Assembly (NCBI RefSeq): GCF_937616625.2 | Contig: NC_065571.1 | Location: 44,377,651 to 44,441,650, forward strand | Length of the DNA: 64,000 nt | Direction: 5' to 3' | Source: Mercurialis annua | Lineage: Eukaryota > Streptophyta > Magnoliopsida > Malpighiales > Euphorbiaceae | Translations under genes and position numbers: made by a program | Part shown: one piece after another, positions 13,043 through 23,980 of the stretch | Numbering within the stretch: position 1 is the first letter of the stretch | Layout: each line of letters opens with the position of its first letter | The notes under the pieces: generated by a model | Told to the model about the DNA's origin: nothing | Seen by the model: the letters and a program-made list of their open reading frames with translations, nothing else | Database searches by the model: none

Positions 13043-13132
13043 CTTTGTTTATAAACCTGTTTGTGGGATGAATTTTTAAAAAAAGATGAAGTTTCCTGTT
13101 ATTGACTACGGATTTTTTTCTCTTCACTCCTA

Positions 13133-13390
13133 TACATAGTGGCAAAGCTAGAACCACTATAAAAGGGTCAATTGACCACATGTAATATTTATTTCTCAAT
13201 AATTTACATATAAATTAATACATAATTATACATTTAATTATTATTTTTACTGGTATATTGCCCACCTTGTTCTTATAATTTATATTTTTTTTGATAAATT
13301 GTAATTTATATATAACGTTAATATAAATTTATAACATATAATATTTTGACCCCTTTTAAAATAATGTATGGCTTCGTCCCTACCTGTACA
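13133..13390. mobile_element. Short MITE-like element with inverted ends
   Basis: The left end (TAGTGGCAAAGCTAGAACC, then AAAAGGGTCAATTGACC) pairs with the right end read backwards (AGGGACGAAGCCATACAT, then AAAAGGGGTCAAAAT). The GGC(A/G)AAGC(T/C)A-type terminus is common in plant MITEs. The interior is AT-rich and noncoding. Target duplication not resolved. Confidence 0.5.
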
Positions 13391-14162
13391 ATGTGAAATT
13401 TATATACTATTTGTATAAAATTCAACAAATACAAATTTCTTTTCTAAACAATGTGGGATATGTCTAAAATAAGACCTATTCCATAATTCTTCATCTTGGC
13501 AATTTTTTTCTCCACCATCTCATACTATCTTTAAAAGTGCCTTTAACTTCAGTTTAAAGCGTCAATACTCAAATTATGATAATACTACTCAAATCCAAAT
13601 AATGTTTGAACTTGACTGTTGTTAGTTATTTTGCAATCATATTTGCTGGATTTTTCGTTGTCAAAAGTAAGACTCCACCATCTTCTATAACATCTCGTAC
13701 AAAATGCTATCGAACATACTTAGTCCTTACATAGTAAACTTGGTTCTTTGTCAAATAAATCACTTTGACACAATATCTTACATGCTTCTGTTCAATTCAT
13801 AATTCATCAAGCAACCCTTGAAGCCAAATTGCTTTTTTAATTGCCTTTGTAATTGCCATGTACTTTGCCTTTATGGTAGACAAAGTAATTGATGACTGTA
13901 AGGTAAGCTTCCGACTAACTGGTGTGTTTGCTAATGTAAGCACATAGTTTGTAATCGATTGTCATTTATCTAAGTCACTAGCATAGATTGAATCACATTA
14001 CCCAATTACACATTGACCATACCTACTCAAATATTAGACCAATATCCATAATGTTTAAAATATATTATAGAATCTGTTTTATAGCTTGTCAATACTCCTT
14101 TCCAAGTGCATGCATGTACCAGCTCACAACCCTAACTGCTTGTGAAATTTATAGCCTTGTAC

Positions 14163-14488
14163 TGGACTTGTTCATGGGTCTGGGTATCCAATCCGACCTC
14201 CCAGGCCCGTCCCCCTAGGGAGGGGTTTGGATACTAATTTTTTCTCCCAAAGTCGGCCCGCGTCCGAGCCGAGCCCAACAAAGCTCGCTATTTTATGGCG
14301 GACTCAGGGTTTTAATTTTCTTTTATAATTTCTCATGTAAGTCCGAAAATACCGGGCCCGAGCCCACATATTAGAGTGTAAAGGTCGGATTTGATTAGTA
14401 AATACAAAGCCCGGACTAGGCTCGGGGAGGGCTTGGGCTTACATAAAAAATAGTAAAGCCCGCCAAACCCGACCCATGAACAGGTCTA
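14163..14488. mobile_element. Foldback MITE nested in copia remnant
   Basis: The left terminus GGACTTGTTCATGGGTCTGG is matched inverted at the right by CCGACCCATGAACAGGTCT. The interior is unusually G+C-rich for this window, with many GCCCG/CGGGC runs. No open frame is credible. Target duplication not identified. Confidence 0.75.
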
Positions 14489-14660
14489 CCTTGTACACAC
14501 CATACCATACATCAAAATGCCAACAACACTCATGTACAAAACCTTTGACATGAATTCTTGTTCTTTATCATTTTTTGGTGATGAGATTCACTCAGTTTTA
14601 TATGAAGAGCAAGTGAAGTACTAACAATTCTGATCGTTCATTCATACAAAAATTCTTTAG

Positions 14661-15058
14661 AAAAAATTACTATGAGGCCCCTCACATTTGATATAATTCA
14701 CACTTTAGTCCCTCCTGTTTGAAAACTAAACTATGTGGTCCCTCACTTTTGCTTCCGTCAACATTTTAGTCCCTCCATCCATTTTTAGGGTTAGTCAACG
14801 AAGTCAAGGGACTTATGGGTAAATTAATTATCAAACCTGAGAGACAAAATCGTTGACAAAAATAAAAATGAGGGGTGAAATCGTTGAGAAAAACAAAAGT
14901 GGGGGATCATATAGTTTCGTTGACTAACATCCAAAATGGATGGAAGGACTAAATCGTTGATAAAACCAAAACTGAAGGGCTATATAGTTCAATTTTCAAA
15001 CAAGAGGGACTAAAATGTGAATTATGTCAAATGTGAGGAGTGTCATAGTTATTTGTTC
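14661..15058. mobile_element. Mutator-like MITE with target-site duplication
   Basis: Long inverted arms carry repeated TTTAGTCCCTC / GAGGGACTAAA and CCCTCAC / GTGAGG motifs. The flanks share AATTCTTTAG at 14651-14660 and 15059-15068, a 9-10-base direct repeat as expected for Mutator-type insertion. It interrupts the minus-strand copia remnant, so it is younger. Noncoding. Confidence 0.8.
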
Positions 15059-16599
15059 AATTCTTTAGTACCTTTCTCAAATAATCTTTTTGAGATAAAC
15101 AAAGTTTTCCCGAATTTTTATCTCTACTTGTCTCTACACCGAGAATTTTTTTTGATTTGTCGTAGATCTTTCATCTCAAACTCTTGATTTAGTTGAGCTT
15201 TTAATTTTTCAATTTCTGCTTTATTTGTCGAAACGAGATCAAATATCATCAACATATAAGAGAAAATATATGAAAGATCCATCTTGTAGCTTGCACAAAT
15301 ACACACAATGATCGTATTTGCTTCTTATATCCTTCGGCTCCAACATAAACTTGTCAAATCACTTGTACCACTAGTTTGGTGATTGCTCTACTCCATACAA
15401 CAACTTTTCAAATTTGCACACCTACAACCTTGAATCCCTCTGGCTGAATCATATAGATTTCCTCATTCAAGTCTCCACGTAAAAAAGTCGTTTTAACATA
15501 TAACGGAACTAGTTTCATATTCAACTGTGCTACTAAGGCCACGAAAATTATAATAAATGAATGTTTACAATTAAAGAAAAAACTTCATTATAATTTATTC
15601 TTTGTTTGAGCATAGCCTTTACCTACCAACCTTGCCTTATAGCAAGCATCATTCTTGTTAGAAAATTCCTATTTCTTTGCATATATCCATTTGCATCCAA
15701 CTACCTTTTTTTCTCTGGTAGACTCTGATTCTTATGAAGAGACTATATTTTTTATGCATAGTATTCCGCCACTTTTCTTCTTCTGAATTTTGGACAATAT
15801 CTCGATAAGTAGTAGGAAGCTTATCATTTGCAATTGAAGATGAATAAGATATCAAATTAGCATAGCAAGTGAGAAGTTTCTTCGTCTGTTTACCTTTTAC
15901 TTGTACAATTGACTTATCCTGTTGTGGAGGTTCTTGGGTTTGAATCTCTTCTTTTTTGATAGGATTATCTTCGTCTGCTTTTGCATAGATTAATAGGCTA
16001 ACAATTTTTTTTTTCAAACTCTACATGTGTTGGGAGTACTCTCCACGTGATGTGAAGTACCATCAAAATTATATGTTTTCAAATGTTCCTTTTTCAACTG
16101 GGCAGACTCATCAAAGGTAACATATCTGCTAAATATTTTATATTTGTTTCTAAATTCCAAAGACAATAGTCTTTCACTCCTAGCTGATCCCATAAAGAGT
16201 GACTTTTTTGCTCTTGGGCCGATCTTTGATTCCTTTACATGGTTATATGCAGTGAAACCAACAAACGTAAAAAGTCATATTCTATATTAGGTTTTCTATA
16301 CCATTTTTCTAAAGGTGTCTTGCCACCAATAGAAGATGATGGTAAGCGATTAATAAGGGATGAAGCATATGCTAAAGCCTTAGGCCAAAATTGTTTGTCC
16401 AGCCCAACATTGGACAACATACATCAAAATTCCTATAGCAATGTTCGGTACATGGGTTCCGCTTTCCCATTATGTTGTGGTGTAGTTCTAACTATGAAGT
16501 GTCGAACAATGCCTTCATCTTTGCAGATTCTCTTAAAAGGATCACTTGTATATTATTCTTTCGAAGACATTTGATCCTACGACCAGTTTGAGTTTTCAC

Positions 16600-17929
16600 C
16601 ATCTTTTTCCAAGTGAGGAAAATTCCAAAAACTTCATCCTTTAATTTCATAGTTTACACCCAGACTCTGTGAGAAATCATCAAGAAAGACGTACAACATA
16701 ATAATATTTACCTCCCATTGAAGTTGTTTTATAAGGGCCCCACACATGAAAGTGATTATAATCCAAAATACTTTGGTTTCGTGGATTGTAGTGTCAAACC
16801 TCACACTTCACAAAATGTTCACGAATATCTAATTGTAGGGATGTACTCCCTTCAATAATCCTTGAATTGCAACAATTTTCAAAGATTTTCCACCAGCATG
16901 CTCGAAACGCACATGTTATATTCTAGTTGCTTCTATCTCCTTATCATCAATGGAAGACATTGTACTTGTACTAATAATTGCATTACCATGATAGTAATAC
17001 AAGTTGTTATTCTTTAAAATTCCTTACATGACAATAAGTGCACAAAAGATTGTTTCATTATTTCATTTATTAAAGTCAAAGTGAAGCCCTTTGATTCTAA
17101 AACTCCTATAAAATGAGGTTCTTTGTCTAACTAGGTACATAGCTATTTACATCGGCCTAAAACGGACATAAATAGGATTTCATGTCTAGAAGACATTAAT
17201 GGGCTCATCAAGGTACTAAGGCCCAAGTAGAGCTATTTTAAAATTAAACTATTGTTATTTCTAGTAATTTTCTTTAATATGAGGTTTGACCCCATCAGAA
17301 GTGTTATTTATGTTAGGAGTAGGAAGTTTAGTCAAATTAGAACTTTGGATAGGGTTCTGTTATAAATAACTGAGACCTGCATAGTATTACTTTTATTTGG
17401 AAAATAAGGAATTCAAACACCCATATCTAATTATTCATCCTCACCTCTATTAACATCAATATCATTTATCCCCTCCACTTTATCATTATAATTTACCCCC
17501 TCCACTCTCTCATTATCATTTAGTCCCTTAACCCTCATATCTAATCCCTAATCCATTATTTCTGAATTACCATCATCTTTTTTTCTATTCTAACAACACC
17601 ACTATAGTTTCAGTTTCACATAAATACATAGGTTGGTTTATTCTATGATCTAGTAATAAAGCTAACATGGCACACATGTTATCCTCACCCTGCGATTGCA
17701 CCACTTTAACAACTTTATCAAATTCATCATCAGGAATTGGCCTATCCTCATTCATTACACCCCTTGCTGGTAACTACAACATCTTTGACATGTTTCCATA
17801 CCCTAAACCCTTCACTATATTAACAACCATGCTAAAATTTAAATCATTAAGATTTGAAATAGTTTGTCTATAATACTTTTTCCTATAATATATGAATTCA
17901 AGGTCAAAAACTAATATACCTCTATGCTT
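16600..17929. other. Gene-free stretch
   Basis: The left part may be further decayed copia (gag/integrase side) on the minus strand, but no motif is certain. The rest, including the T/C-rich 17450-17640, shows no credible gene, RNA or element end. The target duplication of the LINE begins at 17913. Confidence 0.4.
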
Positions 17930-18452
17930 TTTTTGAGAGTCAAAGAGTATCATTGATAAATATCGGAAGCAATTACATTGGTAAGAATATCAGGGAGCTC
18001 AGAATACCACTCCTGATAACTTGACACGGAACGAGCAAATTATGCTAATACATGCGCATCACGATTCGCAGATCGCCTTATAAAAAAAACGATAAATTAG
18101 GTAAATGCTTCGCTAGATCGGAACAATCAATGATAAAAGGATCCTGTGAACTAAGTACATGATTTCTAATTTCGAGAATAACTTCCATAGAATCAGATTC
18201 AATCACCATGTTCGAACGTCCTTTGAGCCAAGACAACGCTTCCCGGATGCTAATAATTTCTGCAACTCTTGGTGAAAAAGACCCAAGCAAATTACAGCAA
18301 CGTGCCATAATCACAGTGCCTGTCGAGTCCCTCGCAACACAACCCACTCCAGTCCTTTCCTGCTCCGGAAACACAGCTGCATCAACACTAACCTTCTAAA
18401 GCCCCTCCGCCGGAGCTCTCCAAGATAATTATCAAAAATATGCCATAACAAA
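17930..18452 (-). mobile_element. 5'-truncated LINE (L1-like) insertion with RNase H domain and target duplications
   Basis: On the minus strand the insertion begins mid-domain and encodes an RNase H-like region: KVSVDAAVF, GVGCVARDSTG, AEIISIREALSWL, MVIESDSMEVI, then after a one-base slip RRSANRDAHVLA. All four acidic positions of the RNase H core (D, E, D, D) are present. The matching upstream WRAPAEGL is followed by a TAG. The element ends in an A-run (T-run at 17928-17934). Direct repeats AATATACCTYTATGCTT, with one mismatch, lie at 17913-17929 and 18453-18469. Polarity, truncation and tail fit target-primed reverse transcription. The frame is broken. Confidence 0.88.
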
Positions 18453-18469
18453 AATATACCTTTATGCTT

Positions 18470-19102
18470 AATTTTCAAAAATATTTTAATACCCTCATCA
18501 ATCAAACTCAATATGCCATAACAAAATCAAATAAAAGAAATTAATAAGAAGAAAATATATACACAGTAATTTATCAATAATAAACATTTAAAATTGAAAA
18601 GTTAAACCAGTCCACAATAACACTCTCAATACACATTTTTATACCATTGTAAATGTAATAAAGCAAAACACGGAAAGAGAATATTACAAGGGAGAAACCA
18701 CACACCTATCGAAGTAGTCCGACCGAGTAATATTATACTATTGGAAAAGTTTAGTGTCTTCAAATCGGCAAAATTTTCATTAATTCTTTTGTAACAAAGA
18801 GTTAATCCAACTTACAACACTTCAGAGCCTTTAATTTATCAAGATTTTTTTTGCTAACAATCAGAAAGATGAAGTTTTAAGAAGGAAAACAAACGATTGA
18901 AGAAACTAGTTAATTATTTTTTACAGTATTCATTTAATTTTCCACTGGACATACACGTGTTTTTCTTTTCGCGGTAAATTGTGCACAAAAACCAAATAAC
19001 TCTCTTTTACTTGAGCGTAATATACAAACAAGAGGGGAAGGGGTATTTGGTGTGGGTTTTTTTGTTAGTAAGGGGATGAAATGATCCTTTATTCATATTT
19101 AT
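18470..19102. other. Gene-free AT-rich stretch
   Basis: No open frame of substance, no recognisable RNA gene and no paired termini were found here. Confidence 0.4.
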
Positions 19103-19478
19103 TAATGGGTTAATTTTATAAAAAATCACGACATTTACACGAATTTCATTTTATTCACGACCTTTAAAAGTTTCCATATAAAATCATGACCTTTCATTTT
19201 TTTTTTAAATCAATCATTTTAGTGTAATTTTATTGGCTAAATTCTTCATTGAACCATTGATTAAAGACTCAAATTATAAATCGACACCAAATATTATTAT
19301 CTTTCAGTTAGAATATGTTGGATTTGTAATTTGTTGTCAGAAAAATACACGAAATTTTATTGTGGTGATAAATTTGAAACAAAATAAAAGGTCGTGCTTT
19401 TAAATGTCAACTTTTAAAAATTGTTATTAAAATAAAACTTCGTGTAAGTTATTTTTTTTATGAAACTTACCCTTTAAT
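19103..19478. mobile_element. Foldback MITE
   Basis: The left GGGTTAATTTTATAAAAAAT and ACACGAA pair with the right TTCGTGTAAG and ATGAAACTTACCC; inner CGACCTTTAAAAG / CTTTTAAATGTC and CATGACCTTTCA / AGGTCGTGCTTT pairs follow. The element is noncoding, and a clean target duplication is not visible. Confidence 0.65.
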
Positions 19479-19610
19479 AGTTTATTTATAAATATTTTTA
19501 TAATTATTTTCATTTATTAATTTTTTTAATTGTGTAACAAATAGAATTTTCAAAAATGTACCGGACATTTCTAGCAAATATGGTATTTTATGGTAGTTAA
19601 TTTGGGAACA

Positions 19611-19953
19611 AAGGGTCAACGCGCCCCCTAAACTTGTGACACGGGGTCACCTAACCCAATTTATACTTTTTTGAGCAACTAACCCCAAAACTCTTCATTT
19701 TTGAGTCAAATAACATATAATTATATTTTTAAAACGCATAAATTACAAATCGAAGGTGAGGGATGCAAAAAAATAATTACATACTTCTCTAATTGTTGCG
19801 ATATAATTATCCTAAATCTATTTTTTGAAATAAAAAATACAAATTATGGGTTATTTGACCCAAAAATGAAGAGTTTTGGGGTTAGTTGCTCAAAAAAGTA
19901 TAAATTGGGCTATATGACCCCGCATCACAAGTTTAGGTGGCGCGTTGACCCTT
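19611..19953. mobile_element. Foldback MITE, family A copy 2 (well preserved)
   Basis: Arms of about 110 bases, close to identical by eye, begin AAGGGTCAACGCGCC at both ends. They share CTAAACTTGTGA, GGGGTCA, CCCAATTTATACTTTTTTGA and CAACTAACCCCAAAACTCTT. The transcript would form a long hairpin. It ends about 170 bases before the TAF15b-like start codon, so it lies in that gene's promoter. It is related to 12696-13042. Confidence 0.85.
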
Positions 19954-20120
19954 GTTGGTTAATTTGGTATTTTGTAAATATTTGCTATTAATAATTTTGG
20001 TATTTTAGTAAAGCTTCCATAGATAAATGTGTCGTGAGCTTGAAGTGAGAGAGTGTCTTTTCTAAAAGAAATTCGAATCCCTCGTCGTTTGGAAGAAATA
20101 AAACGTAAAACCTAAACTCT

Positions 20121-23100
20121 ATGTCTGGGATGTACGGTCATAACGGCGATTCAGCGCCTCCATCTTACGGCGGCTATGGAGGCGATGGTGGTTACGGAGG
20201 CGGTGGAGGTCGAGGTGGAGGCGGCAGAGGATATGGCGGTAATTTGCAAACCCGCGGCCAAAATTGAACTTTTGATTATCCTTTTTAGGGTAAGTTTTAT
20301 GCGGCGTTGCTTAATTAGTAATTTTCAATCTGTGATACAGGAGGAGGATATCAAGGAGGAGATCGAGGTGGAAGAGGTGGCGGAGGTGGGGGCGGCGGAG
20401 GTGGTAGCAGAGGAGGCGGACGAGGCGGAAGCGGAAGAGATGGTGATTGGATGTGTCCTAACCCTAGGTAATAAATGAAATTTCGTAGTAGATTTATTGT
20501 TTTTGATATTTCTTTTTTATTTAGTAGTTTGATTTTATTGTCCATGACATCTTATATAACTTTATAAATTCAGTTCTTTATACCCGTGTGTTTTATATGT
20601 AGCTGCGGAAATTTGAACTTTGCAAGAAGAGTTGAGTGCAATAAATGCGGTGCTGCTTCCCCTGCCGGTGGTGGCAGCAATGATCGTGGTGGAAATGCTG
20701 GAGGTTATAACAAAGGAGGAAGTATGGGAAGTCGTGGTGGTGGTGGTGGTAGAGGGGGTAATTATGGTGGAAATAAAAGTAGTAACTACGATGATAGTGG
20801 CCGAGGTAGTGGTTATGACAATAGGGGTGGCGGCAATAGGGGAGGATCGCATGGAAGAGATGGTGGTGGTGGTTACAACGAGATGCCTCCACCTGCAGTC
20901 CCATCCTACGGGGGTTCTGGAAATAATTATGCGCCTCCTCCTAATTCATATGGCGGCAATTCAAATTTTGGGGCAGAAGCTGTTCCCCCTCCTACGAGCT
21001 ATACTGGTGGACCTACATCTTACCCACCATCTTATGATGGCGGTCCTGCGGGTGGTTACGGTGGTGGTGATGTTACAGCTGATGCAAGGGGTGGTAGAAG
21101 AGGAGGCCCACCAGGTGGTGGATATGGTGGTGGTGCTCCTCGTGAAGGAGGTGGTGGCTACAGCAGTGCTTCTGCTGATACCCCTGCTAAAATTAAGCAA
21201 TGCGATGGAAACTGCGATGATAGTTGTGATAACTCGAGAATTTACATATCAAATTTGCCTCCTGATGTGACTACTGATGAATTGAGAGAACTTTTTGCAG
21301 GCATTGGACAAGTAATTCCATTTTTTATATTATATTTAAATGCTGTGGATTCACATGCGGTGCTTCAATGTTTAGGGATTGTTTAATTGCTCAATGCTGT
21401 TCACCAATTAATTTTTATATTATGCATAACTTGTTAGCTGTCATGGAAAGATGCAACTAGTTGTTTGACAGGCTTAACCTGCATTAAAAAGAATTTGCAA
21501 TATTTGGCAACTAAGGGTCTGAGATCATATTAAATATGTATCATGCCATGTCGAGGGTGACTGTTGTTTTAGTGATTTTCTTTTTTTCTTTGGTTTCTTC
21601 ACTATATGATGAGGCTTGTCTTGACTATCCAATTGTAATCATTTGAAAGCCACTGTTTAGTTTAGAAAATATAATTTTATTGTAGAGTTTACTTGTGTCA
21701 TGTTCTTTTGATATGAATGCTAGCTGGGTGATTATTGCTTAGGTTGGAAGGATTAAGCAGAAGCGTGGCTATAAAGATCAGTGGCCCTGGAATATAAAAT
21801 TGTACACAGATGAGAAAGGAAACAACAAAGGCGATGCAGTCTTGTCTTATGAAGATCCATCTGCTGCACATTCTGCTGGCGGTTTTTACAATAGTATTGA
21901 CCTTGCAACTATTTCTTCTCTTATGTCTCATACTAATTCCAAATCTGTTTTAATTCTTGCATAAAATGTGGCTCTTATTGTCCCTTCCTTTCTTCCATAC
22001 TTCAATTTTGCTTTACTTATAGTTTCTTTTCTTTTGACAGATTATGATATGAGAGGTAATAAGATCAGTGTTACAATGGCAGAGAAGACAGCACCAAGGC
22101 AGCCTTCATTCGACCATGGGTAACTTCCTAACAATTCCTTTTATTGTGTCCAGCTTGTGTGCTTTCACCTGTCCTCATGTTTTTCAAATTAAATTTTCTG
22201 TACTGCATCTATTTTGTGTTCATAACAATGATTTTTTTTAATAAAATGCATATTTTCGTCCTTGAATTTTGGTTTGACATGGGGTCCTTATTGTTTCATT
22301 GCATATCAGATTGTATCCGAATTCTGATTTCCCGAGACATTGGACTCTCTTAAGACGGGCATGCGTACCTCGTTGTACATGCCCAGTCAACTGTACATAA
22401 GAAATCAATTTTACTCTTAAATTACTAAATAATAGAAAATATTTTTCTTTTCCTAAATACAATAGGAAATCTCAAAACTTAAAATAAGAATTCTAACCTT
22501 GTGCAATCTATGATTCTATGCTCATCTTCAATTTTTCTCTTATTTATATTTATTAAAAAAAATTTAAAGATGCATTGCGGAAATTAGAGTTTGATATCCG
22601 CATCACATATGCATTTATATAATTGCTTTCCAATCTTCCCTTTCCATCTTCTCTATGTTGCCTCACTTAGCTGTTTATTTGGCAGAAAATCAGTTCATCA
22701 ATATTACTTTACATCAATGCTTCACTCTTTCTTCTTCAAAAAATCAGCAAATTGATCTTATTCTATTATAAGCTTGTCCAAAGTACTTTTGTTCCGTGTT
22801 GACACCAGAAAAGGCAAAAAAAATCAAAGAGATGGAATTGCATTCCCTGTAAAATATGACTATGAATGTTATGACTTTGTTGCCATAATAGGGAGTTCGT
22901 GCATGCTATGGTAACCTTGAATCGGGTTTTCTTGATAACCATTGGATCAAGATAAGCTGGATATGGCTGAGTATAACAATTTGAAAGTTCAAAAGATTTG
23001 GATTTCATTTTTGGCTATGCATCTGGTTGATTTAATGTTTTTCTTCAATGGTTTCTTGCTATTAGATATTTGTGAGTAGAATTGTTCTTGAAATCTAGCA

Positions 23101-23980
23101 GAATCTCAGTTACTGGACTTTCTTGTTTTCATAGTCTCTTGTGGGTTAACAGAATCAATTTTTTTAATTTCTTTTTAGGAATTTCGGAGTTCAGTAATTA
23201 AATGTTTTTCCATTTTATTTTGTTGTTATTTTAGAATAAAGAGTATTTTCTTAACAGTACTAATAGAGGTTCTTTAAATTTATTTAATACATTTAAAACT
23301 TAAATGAATATTTATATTCAAAAGACTTGCTCGTAATCAATATGGGAGCCAATGCCAAAAGGTTGAATACTAAAGTGTGATTGCATGTTTTACTCGCTTT
23401 TTCTAAATATATATGACAAAGACTTGCATTCTTTTGTGCATTTGCTTCAGATGCATTGTACATCAGGATAAAATTATTCGACTTTTTTTATTGTTGTGCG
23501 TGTAACTAATCATGATCTACAATTATTAAAACAAGAGAACCTAATCATGTGATATGGGATAAACTGAGATCCTGCCATCCCAATATAAACTCCTTTACAT
23601 CGGCAATTATGTGATTCAGAATTGTATGACTATCATCTGTTTTTTCTTTTTTTTTTCCTCCGAAATTTATTACATAATATGGCAGGAAGTTCAGGTAGTG
23701 TTGAGAACTACTTATGTCAGTAATAACTTGGAATATGTGTTGATTTGGCTTCACTTATTTTATGCTTTTTATGTTGGAACTGTTGTTGGTCTACACGATC
23801 CATACAATTCATGAGGTCTCTCTCACAGTGTTTGATATATGCTTAACCAATTATTGGTGCAACAGAGGTGGTGGTAGAGGTGGCTATGGTGGAGGTGACC
23901 GGCGCAGGGATAATTACAGAGATGGAGGATCTGGCCCTGATAGGCATCACCATGGTGGAAATCGGTCACGCCCGTACTGA
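20121..23980 (+). CDS. TAF15B: TAF15b-like RNA-binding protein (RanBP2 zinc finger + RRM)
   Basis: This is a FET-like nuclear protein; its Arabidopsis relative is named TFIID-associated factor 15b. Exons: 20121-20238, 20341-20467, 20603-21311, 21743-21893, 22041-22119, 23866-23980, giving 432 aa. Order: Gly/Tyr-rich low-complexity N terminus; RanBP2 zinc finger at about 76-103 ([26 protein letters not shown]), split by intron 2; a long RGG/GYGG region; an Asp/Cys patch (CDGNCDDSCDNSR); an RRM at about 287-372 (RIYISNLPPDVTTDELRELF, GYKDQWPWNIKLYTDEKGN, ISVTMAEKT); and an RGG tail ending NRSRPY. The first ATG is chosen because MSGMYG matches the family start. Intron 5 is 1.75 kb. GC-rich exons produce long false antisense frames. 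No lesion is seen. Confidence 0.95.

Larger units (their letters stand above)
13610..16560 (-). mobile_element. Degenerate Ty1/copia retrotransposon remnant
   Basis: Read on the minus strand, pieces of a copia polyprotein appear in the right order. Integrase C-terminal region lies at 16235-16420 (FWPKALAYASSLINRLPSS), the linker and start of reverse transcriptase at 15658-16017, the RT segment LKAQLNQEFEMKDLRQIKK at 15124-15306, and an RNase H-like tail at about 13620-13900 (AEYMAITKAIKKAIWLQGLL and a degraded VREIIEDGG-like stretch). The frame is broken repeatedly, and 14161-15068 holds two later MITE insertions. No LTRs are recognisable. It is long dead. Confidence 0.85.

Noticed and set aside
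18208..18399. Plus-strand frame over the LINE fragment
   Set aside because: Antisense of the RNase H domain, which is the real former coding strand.
20176..21270. Long Val/Glu/Ile-rich and His/Thr-rich frames in TAF15b exons on both strands
   Set aside because: Shadows of the GGN-rich coding repeats; the spliced plus-strand frame explains the sequence.
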